Source: Pseudonocardia sulfidoxydans NBRC 16205
Lineage (GTDB): Bacteria > Actinomycetota > Actinomycetes > Mycobacteriales > Pseudonocardiaceae
Reading direction: 5' to 3'
DNA length: 64,000 nt
Assembly: GCF_007989085.1 (NCBI RefSeq)
Contig: NZ_BJVJ01000019.1
Location: 1-64,000, forward strand
Both the position numbers and the translations under genes were made by a program. The notes under the pieces were generated by a model that worked only from the letters and a program-made list of their open reading frames with translations, did not search any database and was not told where the DNA came from. This document shows, piece by piece, positions 31,963-41,900 of the stretch (within the stretch, counting starts at the first letter, position 1; each line of letters begins with the position of its first letter).

Positions 31963-33579
31963 GTGCCCGAGCCGGTGGGTGTCCGTTCGGAGTACCTGCT
32001 GGACGCGGGACGCTCGCACACCATCCACGACGCGCTGCGCCCCGTCCTGTCGGAGATCCGGTCGTTGCTGGACGCGACGACGGCACTCGTCGCCTACCGC
32101 CCCGCAGCTCCCGGCGCCGACCTGCTCGTACTGGCCGCCGACGCGCCCGAGCTCGCCGAACCGCCGCTGCCCAACGAGACCTTCCGCACGGGCGTGCCCG
32201 CCGTCCGCCGGGCCGCGGTGCTCGCCGACCTCGACTTCGTCTCGACGCTGCGCCCCTACCGGTTCCGGCTCCGGTCGGCGGTCGTCGTCCCATGGCGCGA
32301 CGCCTACGGCGACGGGCTGATCGTCGTCGGCCACAGCGAGGAACGGCCCCGGCTGCCCGCCCCCGCCGCCGACCTCGTCCGGCGGCTGCGCGGCGACGTC
32401 CGCCGCGGCATGGTGGCGGGCCGCCGCGACGGCGCCGGGGAGATCAACCGCGGCCTCCAACGGGTCATGAAGGACATCGCCGCCGCCACCGTCGACTGCG
32501 AGGACGTCGGCGAGGCCCTGACCACGCTGCTCGTCTCCGCGAAGTGGTTGTTCGACTCCGAGGTCGCCTACTTCTCGCTGCCGATCGACGACGCGGGCAC
32601 GTTCACGTTCGACCAGATGCTCGGCATCCGGACCCCGGACTTCCGGCACCTGCGCATGGGCGAGGGGCAGGGCCTCGGCGGGCTCGCACGGTCGCTGCGC
32701 AGCCCCGTCCGATCATTGAACTACGGGCGCGACTCCCGGCTCTTCGCGGCGCCGGTCACCGAGACCGCGCAGGAAGGCATCGTGTCGGCGATGGCGGCCC
32801 CCGTCTTCGTCGACGACCAGGTCCAGGCAGTGCTGTACGTGGGAGATCGTGCGTTGCGTCCGTTCAGCGAGACCGACGGCGAGGTCTTCGGCGAGTTCGC
32901 CGAGTACGCCACCCTCGGGCTCAAACGTCAGGCGACGGAGGCCTACCGTCGCGCCGTGCTGCGTCGTCAGGAACAGGAGCGGCTGGCCTACGACCTGCAC
33001 GACACCGCCGTGCGAGGGCTGCTGGAGATCGGGTTCGCCGCCGAGCGGGCCCGCGCCGTCGACCAGGGCACCCCCGACGTGCAGGCCGGGCTCGACACGA
33101 TCGCCTCGGCGGCGGAACGGTGCATGGAGGCGCTGCGCGGGCAGCTCGACCTGCTCGTCGCGGGCACGTCGGGCCGCAGCGCCGACACCGTCCTCGAGGA
33201 GATCGCCGAGGCGTCGGTGCGCCCCGAGGTGCGCCACCGCTACGTCACCGACGCCTCCGACGGGCTGCTGCCCGACCCGGTCGCCGACGCGCTGGTCCGG
33301 ATCGGCCAGGAGGCGCTGGTCAACGTCGACGTCCACGCTGCGGGCGGGGCCGCCGAGGTCAGCCTGCGTGTGACCCCGGACGAATGGGTGCTCTCGATCG
33401 TCGACGACGGCAGCGGCCGCCCGGCCCGGGCCACACCGACCGACGACACCCGCGCCCACATCGGACTCCTCGCCATGCAGCGGGCCGCGGACCGGGTGCT
33501 GGGCCGTCTCGAACGGTTCGACCGGCCGGGCGGCGGGCACATCGTCCGCGTCGTGGTGCCGAAGAGCGGCGGCCGGTGA
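31963..33579 (+). CDS. GAF-domain sensor histidine kinase (NarL/HPK7 type)
   Basis: The 538-aa protein has an N-terminal segment (1-160), a GAF-like domain (about 181-320) and a HisKA_3-type dimerisation helix with phospho-acceptor His346 in LAYDLHDTAVRGLLEIGFAA, followed by a HATPase with N-box IGQEALVNVDVHA and VDDGSGRP. No membrane segment is evident, so it senses an intracellular ligand or redox state. The GTG at 31963 has GGAGGAAGG upstream. The stop overlaps the response-regulator start (GTGA). Confidence 0.85.
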   Translation: MPEPVGVRSEYLLDAGRSHTIHDALRPVLSEIRSLLDATTALVAYRPAAPGADLLVLAADAPELAEPPLPNETFRTGVPAVRRAAVLADLDFVSTLRPYRFRLRSAVVVPWRDAYGDGLIVVGHSEERPRLPAPAADLVRRLRGDVRRGMVAGRRDGAGEINRGLQRVMKDIAAATVDCEDVGEALTTLLVSAKWLFDSEVAYFSLPIDDAGTFTFDQMLGIRTPDFRHLRMGEGQGLGGLARSLRSPVRSLNYGRDSRLFAAPVTETAQEGIVSAMAAPVFVDDQVQAVLYVGDRALRPFSETDGEVFGEFAEYATLGLKRQATEAYRRAVLRRQEQERLAYDLHDTAVRGLLEIGFAAERARAVDQGTPDVQAGLDTIASAAERCMEALRGQLDLLVAGTSGRSADTVLEEIAEASVRPEVRHRYVTDASDGLLPDPVADALVRIGQEALVNVDVHAAGGAAEVSLRVTPDEWVLSIVDDGSGRPARATPTDDTRAHIGLLAMQRAADRVLGRLERFDRPGGGHIVRVVVPKSGGR

Positions 33580-34205
33580 TCCGGTTCTGCGTCGTCGACG
33601 ACCACGAGATCGTCCACGACGGCCTGCGCGCCATGGCCGACCGCGAGGCCGACCTCGAGTTCGCGGGCTCGGTGACGACCGCGGACGAGGCCGAGGGGCT
33701 CGTCGCCGGCGCCCGCCCCGACGTCCTGCTGCTCGACATGCGGCTGGCCGGCGGCAACAGCACCGACACCTGCGCCGCGCTGGCGGCGGCGTTCCCGGAA
33801 CTGAAGATCGCCGTGTTCAGCGGGTACGGCAACCCGGAGCTGCTGGAGCAGGCCATCCGCGCGGGGGCGGCCGGCTACATCCTCAAGGAGACGACGACCG
33901 CGCGGCTGCCCGACATCATCCGGGAGCTGGCGTCGTCGGGAAGCTACTTCGACCCGCGGCTGGCCAGCGGCCTGCTGCGCCGGGCCGCGGGGTCGCGGCA
34001 GCCGGCGTTCAACGAGCGCGAGCTGGAGATCGTCCGGCTCATCGCCCGGGGCCTGGACAACCACGGCATCGGTGAGCAGGTGTGCATCAGCCCGCACACG
34101 GTCAAGTTCCACGTGACGGCGATGCTGCGCCGCCACGAGCTGGGCCGCCGCGCCGAGCTGGTGCGCCTCGCGATGGACCTGCACCTGATCGACGACACGC
34201 GCTGA
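33576..34205 (+). CDS. LuxR/NarL-family response regulator
   Basis: The 209-aa protein has a receiver domain with Asp8, Asp9 and phospho-acceptor Asp54 (LLLDMRLAGG), a Lys in YILKE, and a C-terminal LuxR-type HTH (FNERELEIVRLIARGLDNHG, ISPHTVKFHVTAML). It is cotranscribed with the GAF kinase at 31963, its likely partner. The palindrome at 31836-31855 is a candidate binding site. Confidence 0.9.
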   Translation: MIRFCVVDDHEIVHDGLRAMADREADLEFAGSVTTADEAEGLVAGARPDVLLLDMRLAGGNSTDTCAALAAAFPELKIAVFSGYGNPELLEQAIRAGAAGYILKETTTARLPDIIRELASSGSYFDPRLASGLLRRAAGSRQPAFNERELEIVRLIARGLDNHGIGEQVCISPHTVKFHVTAMLRRHELGRRAELVRLAMDLHLIDDTR

Positions 34206-34227
34206 GCCCTCGCCGCAGAACGTACGA

Positions 34228-34277
34228 ACCCTGTGAGTGGCAATAGTCGCTATAGCGACTATTGCCACTCACAGGGT
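34228..34277. repeat. Perfect 50-bp palindrome, copy 1
   Basis: Two 25-bp arms with no spacer: the left begins ACCCTGTGAGTGGCAATAGT and the centre is GTCGCTATAGCGAC. It lies between the response-regulator stop (34205) and the deacetylase stop (34281), so as RNA it could end both transcripts. A second copy with two differences is at 37680-37729. Confidence 0.95.
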
Positions 34278-34280
34278 CGG

Positions 34281-35204
34281 TCAGCCTCGCGCGAAGCTCG
34301 AGTCCGCGGGCGGCGCCTCGACGCCACGCACGTCGGGCAGCGACATGAGCCGCTTGTCCTCATCGTCGTCGACCCACGCCTTCGCGATCTCCTCGCAGGT
34401 CGCGAACCAGACACCGTCATGGCCAGCGATGTGCTGGATCAGCTTCTCGTACCACATGATGTTGTGCGCCTGGCCGATGATCTGCGGGTGCACGCACGAC
34501 GCGAACACCGGGTGCGCGACGTTCTGGTAGGCGTAGTCGAAGATGTCGCGCCAGCGCCGGAAGATCGTCTCGGTGTCCTGCATGCCGGTCGAGACGCCGG
34601 TGTAGGCGAGCGGCGGGAAGTCGTCGAGGTACCAGTTGACGGGGATCTCCAGGACCGCGCTCGCGACGCCGGCGACGTTGGGCTTCTCCCAGTTGATCTG
34701 CCAGCGCTGCGGGTGGTACGGCACCAGGTCGCGCGCCATCAGGCTGGTGTCGTAGAGGAAGCCCGACTCCTCGATGATGTCGAGGGTGTTCTCGCTGTAG
34801 TCCCAGTACGGCGAGCGGTAGCCGGTGGGGCGCAGGCCGAGCACGTTCTTGTAGCTCGCGAACGCGAGGTCGACGAGGCGGCGTTCGGTGTCGCGTTCGA
34901 TGCCCGGCGGGATCTCGTGGTAGTAGCCGTGGTGGCCGATCTCGTGGCCCGCCTCCACCACGTCCTTGCACTGCTGCGGGAACGTGTCGACGGAGTGGCC
35001 CGGGGTGAACCAGGTCGTCGTCACGTCGTAGCGGCGGTAGAGCTCCAGCAGGCGGGGGACGCCGACCTCCGCGCCGAACTGGCCGCGGGACATGAACGAC
35101 TGGGTCGGCCGGTTGAACCCGCCCAGCCACAGCGCCTGGGCATCGAAGTCGGTGCCGAGGTTGACGGCGATCTTCTTGCCCTCGGGCAGTTGCAGGTGGC
35201 CCAT
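34281..35204 (-). CDS. NodB-type polysaccharide deacetylase
   Basis: The 307-aa protein is in the carbohydrate-esterase-4/PgdA-like group: NLGTDFDAQALWLGG near the N-terminus (catalytic/metal Asp), TTWFTPGHSVDTFPQ, the metal-ligand motif GHEIGHHGYYHE and RSPYWDYSENT. HGYYH-type motifs also occur in allantoinase-like and peptidoglycan deacetylase-like proteins without a signal peptide. There is no signal peptide here, so the substrate is likely a small intracellular amide. It follows the penicillin-acylase-family gene by 26 bases, with GAAGGAGACC before ATG 35204. Confidence 0.85.
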   Translation of the reverse strand: MGHLQLPEGKKIAVNLGTDFDAQALWLGGFNRPTQSFMSRGQFGAEVGVPRLLELYRRYDVTTTWFTPGHSVDTFPQQCKDVVEAGHEIGHHGYYHEIPPGIERDTERRLVDLAFASYKNVLGLRPTGYRSPYWDYSENTLDIIEESGFLYDTSLMARDLVPYHPQRWQINWEKPNVAGVASAVLEIPVNWYLDDFPPLAYTGVSTGMQDTETIFRRWRDIFDYAYQNVAHPVFASCVHPQIIGQAHNIMWYEKLIQHIAGHDGVWFATCEEIAKAWVDDDEDKRLMSLPDVRGVEAPPADSSFARG

Positions 35205-35230
35205 TTGGTCTCCTTCTCAGGGGCGGATTC

Positions 35231-37555
35231 TCAGGGGCAGAGTTCGATGACGTGCTCTGTCGCCGCGTCGACCTGCTCACGGCTGTAGAGCAGCGGGAAC
35301 GCCTCGTTGCGGGCCCACGGACCGAAGAGGTCCGCGGCATGGGGGTCGCCGAGCCTGCCCGACTGGCCGGGCGCGTTCATCGCCAGCGACGAGTCCCATT
35401 CCCCCACGTCGACGACGAGGCGGAACGTGGAGCCCGCGCTCTGCACGAAGTTGGGCCCGTAGGCGGTGTTGCCGACGGTGTCTCCGCTGCCGCCGCGCGG
35501 CTCCGGGCCGGCGGCGAGGTGCCCGGCGGGCAGGTCGGTCAGCAGCGCGGCGAGGGGGTGGCGGGCCACCGCGACGTGCAACCGGCCCCAGCCCCACGTC
35601 GCACGGTCCGGGCCGAGCAGCGCCGCGACCTCGGCGACCGCCGCGGGCAGCGTCTGCGCGACCGTCTCGACCAGGAACTTGTCCGGGTCCGGGCCGAGCC
35701 GCTCCCCCGGGTGCTCGACCAGCTCCAGGTCGATCCGGGAGTCGGCGAGCAGGTCCTCGGCCGGGGAGATCCGGGCGGCGACCGCGGCGGGGTCGTCGAC
35801 GTGTCCGTCGAGGGCCCCGGCCAGCAGGGCCGGGCGCAGGTGGCGTCGGTACCAGACCTCGAAGACCGCGGCGGCGGCCGAGTCGGCGGCGAGTGTCGCG
35901 TCCCAGTCCAGGAGCAGGGCGAGGCCGTCGGTGTCGGCGGGCACGGCCAGCTCGCGGACCTTCGCGAGGATGCGCCGGGCCGGGACGCTCAGGAAGTCGG
36001 CCTGCAGCGCGACCATCGACTCCGGCGTCGCATCCGTCGTCTCGGCGAGGACCTCGTCGAGCCGGTGGCGCCGCGACGGCGCGTACCAGTCGTAGGTGAT
36101 GTGCCGGTCGGCCGGGAAGTCGGCGGGCAGGTTGCACTCGTTCGCCGTCGCCAGGAAGCCCTGCTCGGGGTTCACGTCGCCGGGCAGCTGGTCGGCGTCG
36201 TGGAAGCCCGCCCACTCGTAGCGGCCGTCGCCGGGCACCGGGAGCGTGCCGTCCCAGTTGGGGCGGATCGGGGTCAGGCCGCCGGTCTTCCACGCGATCG
36301 TGCCGTCGGTGTCGGCGAAGACCTGGTTCTCCGGCGGCGCGCCCCAACGGTTCATCGCGGCCAGGAACTCGTCGTAGTTGCGCGCCCGCATGTAGTCCAT
36401 GCTCCCGAGATACGGCGCCATCCCCGGCTCCAGCCACGCCGCCCGCACCACGAACGCGGTGTGCCGCACCGGGTCCTGGTGGATCACCGGGCCGTGGCGG
36501 GTGAACAGCAGCTCCACCTCGACGGGTTCGCCGCCGCGGACCTGCACGGTCTCGGTGACGCGGCGCATCGGTTCCCAGCGGTTCTCGTAGCGGTAGGACT
36601 GCGGGTCGTCCGGGTTCGTCTCGTAGACGTAGAGGTCCTCCTGGTCGATCGCGAAGATCGTCAGGCCGAACGCAATGCGCCCGTTGTGCCCGATGGAGAT
36701 CCCGGGAAGTGCGGGCTCGCCGCCGCCGATGACGTCGAAACCAGGGGCGGACAGATGCGCGATGTAGCGCAGGCCCGGCAGCGCCGCCGCGGCACGGTGC
36801 GGGTCGTTGGCCAGCAGTGGCCGGCCCGACCGGGTCCGTGACCCGGCGAGCACCCAGTTGTTGCTGCCCTCCGGCAGGACGTCACCCTGCGGGTCGAGCG
36901 GGGCCGACGGGCCGAATGCGGGCGCCGACGTCGCCAGGTCGTAGACGGCGAGCACGTCGTCCGGGATGAGGTCGAGGTCCAGCCCCTCGGGGATCGTCAG
37001 CTCACGCTCGGGCTGGCGACGCCGCCGCAGCTCCTCGACCTCCCGGGGCAGGTCACGCAGGGTGCGGGCGCGGGCCACCTCGTCACGGACGTTGTAGAAC
37101 AGCCCGTGGCTGCGGATGCGCGCGACGTCGGCCGGCTCCCACAGGGCCGGCTCGTAACCCAGCTCGCGGAACTCCACCGGCAGCAGCGAGGGGTCGCGGC
37201 GGGTCAGCTCGACGAACGCGTTCACCCCCTCCACGAAGGCGGTCGCCGCCCGCTTGGTGTCCGACCCGTAGGACAGCCACTCCTGACGCATGTCGCCGCG
37301 GTAGAGGAACAGCCGCGCCGCCCGGTCGCGCTCGACGTGCTCGGCGCCGAACACCTCGGCGAGCCGGCCCAGCCCGCGGCGGCGCCAGAAGTCGATCTGC
37401 CACAACCGGTCGCGCGCGGCGTTGAAGCCCTGCGCGCGGAAGGCGTCGTAGGTGTCGGTCGCGTAGATGTGCGGCACGCCCCAACGGTCGACGAGGATCT
37501 CGACCGGACCGCTGAGCCCCGGCACCGTGTAGGTGGTCCTGCTCTGCGTCGCCAC
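35231..37555 (-). CDS. Penicillin-acylase-family Ntn hydrolase
   Basis: The 774-aa protein has the full length of the family: an alpha chain part (VDRWGVPHIYATDTYDAFRA, QGFNAARDRLWQIDFWRRRG), a spacer, and the beta chain starting at Ser231 in LPEGSNNWVLAG, the self-processing nucleophile, with FADTDGTIAW and other conserved segments after it. It lacks a signal peptide. Family members cleave acyl amides such as penicillins, acyl-homoserine lactones or N-acyl amino acids; the substrate is open. I chose GTG 37555 because GGAGG is five bases upstream. Confidence 0.88.
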   Translation of the reverse strand: MATQSRTTYTVPGLSGPVEILVDRWGVPHIYATDTYDAFRAQGFNAARDRLWQIDFWRRRGLGRLAEVFGAEHVERDRAARLFLYRGDMRQEWLSYGSDTKRAATAFVEGVNAFVELTRRDPSLLPVEFRELGYEPALWEPADVARIRSHGLFYNVRDEVARARTLRDLPREVEELRRRRQPERELTIPEGLDLDLIPDDVLAVYDLATSAPAFGPSAPLDPQGDVLPEGSNNWVLAGSRTRSGRPLLANDPHRAAAALPGLRYIAHLSAPGFDVIGGGEPALPGISIGHNGRIAFGLTIFAIDQEDLYVYETNPDDPQSYRYENRWEPMRRVTETVQVRGGEPVEVELLFTRHGPVIHQDPVRHTAFVVRAAWLEPGMAPYLGSMDYMRARNYDEFLAAMNRWGAPPENQVFADTDGTIAWKTGGLTPIRPNWDGTLPVPGDGRYEWAGFHDADQLPGDVNPEQGFLATANECNLPADFPADRHITYDWYAPSRRHRLDEVLAETTDATPESMVALQADFLSVPARRILAKVRELAVPADTDGLALLLDWDATLAADSAAAAVFEVWYRRHLRPALLAGALDGHVDDPAAVAARISPAEDLLADSRIDLELVEHPGERLGPDPDKFLVETVAQTLPAAVAEVAALLGPDRATWGWGRLHVAVARHPLAALLTDLPAGHLAAGPEPRGGSGDTVGNTAYGPNFVQSAGSTFRLVVDVGEWDSSLAMNAPGQSGRLGDPHAADLFGPWARNEAFPLLYSREQVDAATEHVIELCP

Positions 37556-37642
37556 TGCGCCCTCCGCTTCGTCGCCGGTACTGCAGCGAGTCAAGCAAGG
37601 GAGGCGGTCGTCGTGTCGGCAGAGTTCACACGCGTTTCGAGC

Positions 37643-37668
37643 GGTGCGGCACTACCCGTTCGGGCAGC
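37643..37668 (-). promoter_or_regulatory. Second copy of the CTGCCCG-CGGG palindromic motif
   Basis: Minus strand CTGCCCGAACGGGTAG followed by TGCCGCACC. It matches the palindrome at 31836 and its flank except at three bases. It is 88-113 bases upstream of GTG 37555. Confidence 0.45.
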
Positions 37669-37679
37669 AGGGCCTGTGA

Positions 37680-37729
37680 ACCTTGTGAGTGGCAATAGTC
37701 GCTATAGCGACTATCGCCACTCACAGGGT
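37680..37729. repeat. 50-bp palindrome, copy 2
   Basis: It is identical to the copy at 34228-34277 except for two bases (the 4th and 36th), which leave 23 of 25 pairs intact. It lies between divergent genes, so it is not simply a terminator. Confidence 0.95.
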
Positions 37730-37901
37730 CGTCGCCCGCGGCAGGCCCGGGGGACGGTGGAGATCGTGGACAACCGAACCGGACAGTGGAAGCCTTTCGG
37801 CACCGTCCGACGACGGACGGCGAGCACCCGGTAGCAGGACCGCACTCACGTCAGGCGGGGTGACGCATGCGATTCCAACGGCTCGTCCCGACGTGCGCGC
37901 C

Positions 37902-38957
37902 ATGAGCGAACTGCCGCACGAGACCACCTCGATCCCCGACCCGCCCCTGGCGCGGTTCTTCCCGGGCTACTTCGCGTTCGTGATGGCGACGGGCGTCGTC
38001 GCGCTCGGGTGCAGCGCGCTCGGCGTGGCGGGCGCGGGCGAGGTGCTCTACGTCGTCGCCGCGGCCGGGTACGTGGTGATCGCCGCGCTGACCCTGGCCC
38101 GGTTGCTGCGCTACCCCGACCGCTTCCGGGCGGACCTGCTCAGCCACGCCAAGGGCTTCGCCTTCACGACGGCCGTCGCCGCGACCGAGGTGATGGGCAC
38201 CTCGAGCGCACTGGTGTTCGGGTGGTGGACGCTCGCCACGGTCCTGTGGGTGGTGGGTGTGGCGCTGTGGGTCGTGCTGCTCTACCCGCCGCTGATCGCC
38301 GTGGTGCTGCGGGTGGACAAGCCGGAGATCGGCGTCGGCATCAACGGGACGTGGTTCCTGCTGACGGTGTCGACGCAGTCGATCTCGGTACTGGGCGCCC
38401 TGCTGGCGCCGCGCCTGCAGAACCCTCTCGTCGCGTTCGTCGCGGTGACGTTCTTCGGTCTCGGAATGTTGCTCTACGTCGTCGTGATGACGATGGTGTT
38501 CACCCGCTGGACGTTTCACCGGTTGAGCCCCGACGAGGAGGACCCGCCCATCTGGATCGCGGCGGGCGCGGTCGCGATCACCACGCTCGCCGGGTCGAAC
38601 CTGCTGCTCGGGGCCGGGGCCGACCCGCTGCTGCAACGGGTCGCGCCCGCCGTCGAGCTCCTCACGCTGATGGCGTGGGCCACGGCGACGTTCTGGTTGC
38701 CGCTCATGGTCGCGATCGGGGTGTGGCGCCACGTCGTGCACCGGGTGCCGCTGCGCTACCACCCGTCGTACTGGTCGCTGGTGTTCCCGATCGGGATGTA
38801 CAGCCTGGCCACCGCGCGGATGCGGACCGCGCTCGACCTCGGGTTCCTGGCCTGGGTTCCCCCGGTCGCGCTGGGGTGGGCACTGCTGGCGTGGCTGGCC
38901 ACCTTCGCCGGGCTCGTCCACACGCTCGTCCGACGACCCGAGGAGGCGGTGCGATGA
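37902..38957 (+). CDS. TDT/SLAC1-type anion transporter
   Basis: The 351-aa protein has about ten hydrophobic segments and the family start PPLARFFPGYFAFVMATGVVALG typical of TehA/SLAC1/tellurite-resistance-dicarboxylate transporters. Plant SLAC1 relatives conduct nitrate and chloride. Here its stop overlaps the narG start (ATGA), and no narK-type transporter is in the window, so it may carry nitrate or nitrite for the nitrate reductase; this is inference. ATG 37902 has no strong ribosome binding site; a start upstream is possible. Confidence 0.8.
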   Translation: MSELPHETTSIPDPPLARFFPGYFAFVMATGVVALGCSALGVAGAGEVLYVVAAAGYVVIAALTLARLLRYPDRFRADLLSHAKGFAFTTAVAATEVMGTSSALVFGWWTLATVLWVVGVALWVVLLYPPLIAVVLRVDKPEIGVGINGTWFLLTVSTQSISVLGALLAPRLQNPLVAFVAVTFFGLGMLLYVVVMTMVFTRWTFHRLSPDEEDPPIWIAAGAVAITTLAGSNLLLGAGADPLLQRVAPAVELLTLMAWATATFWLPLMVAIGVWRHVVHRVPLRYHPSYWSLVFPIGMYSLATARMRTALDLGFLAWVPPVALGWALLAWLATFAGLVHTLVRRPEEAVR

Positions 38958-41900
38958 CAGGCCGGGGCAATGGAAAGGGGGCAGGGACGGGGACCGACGG
39001 TCCGGCGTCGGACCTGCTGCTGCGGACCGGCAGGTTCTTCACCCGCCGCCCGACGTCGGAGGACCTGCGGGCACAGTTCCTCGACGGTGGCCGCGACGGT
39101 GACGTCTTCTACCGGGACCGGTGGAGCCACGACAAGATCGTCCGGTCCACGCACGGCGTGAACTGCACCGGGTCCTGCTCCTGGAAGGTCTACGTCAAGG
39201 ACGGGATCATCACCTGGGAGACGCAGGAGACCGACTACCCGTCGGTGGGGCCGGACTCGCCGGAGTACGAGCCCCGCGGCTGCCCGCGGGGGGCGGCGTT
39301 CTCCTGGTACACCTACTCCCCCACCCGGATCCGCTATCCCTACGCGCGCGGTGTGCTGGTCGAGATGTACCGGGAGGCGAAGGCCCGGCTGGGCGATCCC
39401 GTGCTCGCGTGGGCCGAGGTCACCGGCGACCCGGAGCGCCGGCGCCGCTACCAGCGGGCCCGCGGCAAGGGCGGGCACGTGCGGGTGAGCTGGGCCGAGG
39501 CCGTCGAGATCGTGGCGGCGGCGCACGTCCACACCGTCAGGACCCACGGGCCGGACCGGGTCGTCGGGTTCTCGCCGATCCCGGCGATGTCGATGGTCAG
39601 CCACGCGGCCGGCTCCCGGTTCGTGCAGCTGCTCGGCGGTGTGATGACGTCGTTCTACGACTGGTACGCCGACCTGCCCGTGGCGAGCCCGCAGGTGTTC
39701 GGCGACCAGACCGACGTGCCGGAGTCCGGCGACTGGTGGAACGCCACCTACCTGCTCGTGTGGGGCTCCAACGTGCCCGTCACCCGGACCCCGGACGCGC
39801 ACTGGATGGCCGAGGCCCGCTACAAGGGGCAGAAGGTCGTCGTCGTCTCGCCCGACTACTCCGACGCCACGAAGTTCGCCGACCAGTGGCTGCCCGCCCA
39901 GCCGGGTACCGACGGCGCGCTCGCGATGGCGATGGGTCACGTGATCCTGAAGGAGTTCTTCGTCGACCGGAAGGTGGGGTTCTTCACCGACTTCGTGCGC
40001 CGTACGACGGACCTGCCGTTCCTGGTGACGCTGGAGCAGCGCGACGGCGCGTACGTGCCGGGGAGGTTCCTCACCGCCGCCGACCTCGGCGACACCGGCG
40101 AGGTCGCGGCGTGGAAGACCGTCGTCCTCGACGACCGTAGCGGCGAAGCGGTCGTGCCCAACGGGTCGCTGGGGTTCCGCTACACCGACTCGGGTGCCGG
40201 GCGGTGGAACCTCGACCTCGGGGACGTCGTCCCGCGGCTGAGCGCGCTGGGCAGCGAGGCGGCGGAGGTGCTGTTGCCCCGGCTCGACTCCGCGGACGCG
40301 GGCGTCCTGCGGCGCGGGGTGCCGGTGCGCCGGGTGGGCGGGTCGCTCGTCACCACCGTCCACGACCTGATGCTCGCCCAGTACGGCGTGCACCGACCCG
40401 GGCTGCCCGGCCGCTGGCCCTCGGGCTACGACGACGCCGACGAGCCGTACACGCCCGCCTGGCAGGAGGCGATCACGTCGGTCCCTGCGGCGCAGGCGAT
40501 CCGCGTCGCCCGCGAGCTGGCCACGAACTCCGAGGAGTCCGGCGGCCGCAGCATGATCATCATGGGGGCGGGCATCTGCCAGTGGTTCCACGGCGACGCC
40601 ACCTACCGCGCGGTCCTCGCCCTGCTCATGCTGACGGGCGCCATGGGACGCAACGGCGGCGGCTGGGCGCACTACGTCGGGCAGGAGAAGTGTCGCCCGC
40701 TCACCGGCTGGGCCGCGATGGCGTCGGCGACCGACTGGCAGCGGCCGCCGCGCACCATGATCGGCACCGCGTTCTGGTACACCCACACCGACCAGTGGCG
40801 CTACGACGGCTACCGCGCCGACGCGCTCGCCTCCCCGCTGGGCACCGGCGCGCTCGCCGGGATGTCCACGATCGACACCATCGCGCTGTCCGCGCGGCTG
40901 GGCTGGATGCCGTCGTACCCGCAGTTCGACCGCAACCCCCTCGACCTGGCCGACGAGATCGGCGACGCCGACGTCGGGCCCGCGGTGACCGAGCGGCTGC
41001 GCGACGGCAGGCTCCGCTTCGCGATCGACGACCCGGACGCGCCGGAGAACTGGCCGCGGTGCCTGACGCTGTGGCGGGCCAACCTGCTGGGCTCCTCGGC
41101 CAAGGGCGACGAGTACTTCCTGCGCCACCTGCTCGGTACCCACGACAACCTGCGGGCCGCGCAGACCCCGCCGGACCGCAGGCCCCGTGACGTCGTGTGG
41201 CGCGACGGCGACCCGCCAGAGGGCAAGCTCGACCTGCTGCTCGCGCTCGACTTCCGGATGACCAGCTCGACCCTGCTCGCCGACGTCGTGTTCCCCGCCG
41301 CGACCTGGTACGAGAAGCACGACCTGAACACCACCGACATGCACCCGTTCGTGCACGCCTTCAACCCGGCGATCGACCCGCCGTTCGAGACCCGCACCGA
41401 CTTCGAGGCCTTCCACGCCGTCGCCCGCCGGTTCGACGAGCTCGCCGCCGGGCACCTCGGGGTGCGCCGCGACGTCGTCGCCGTGCCGCTGCAGCACGAC
41501 ACCCCGGGTGAGACGGCGCAGCCGGGCGGGCGGGTCCTCGACTGGCGCGCCGGCGAGTGCGAACCCGTGCCCGGGCGGACCATGCCCGGGTTCACCGTCG
41601 TCGAGCGCGACTACACCTCGATCGCGGACAAGATGGCGAGCATCGGGCCGCTCGTCGACCGGCTCGGCCTGTCGACCAAGGGAATCACCTACCGGCCCGA
41701 CGAGGAGATCGCCGAGCTCGCGCACGTCAACGGCGTCATGCTCGGTGGCGCCGGCGACGGACGACCCGCGATCGACACCGACGCCAAGCTGGCGGAGGCC
41801 ATCCTCGCCCTGTCCGCCACCACCAACGGCCGCCTCGCCGTCCAGGGCTTCCGCGAGCTGGAGCGCCGGACCGGGGTGGGCCTGGCCGACCTCGCCGAGG

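Larger units (their letters stand above)
37556..37901. other. Divergent intergenic region with palindrome copy 2
   Basis: This 346-bp region lies between two divergent starts. It contains the TGCCGCACC-linked palindromic motif (37643-37668) and the second 50-bp palindrome (37680-37729). No promoter of the GTTT-GGGTA type or other ORF was convincing. Confidence 0.6.

Noticed and set aside
34228-34277. The 50-bp palindrome as the end of an insertion sequence
   Set aside because: No transposase gene or target duplication is present, and each copy is a full palindrome rather than one of two opposite ends.
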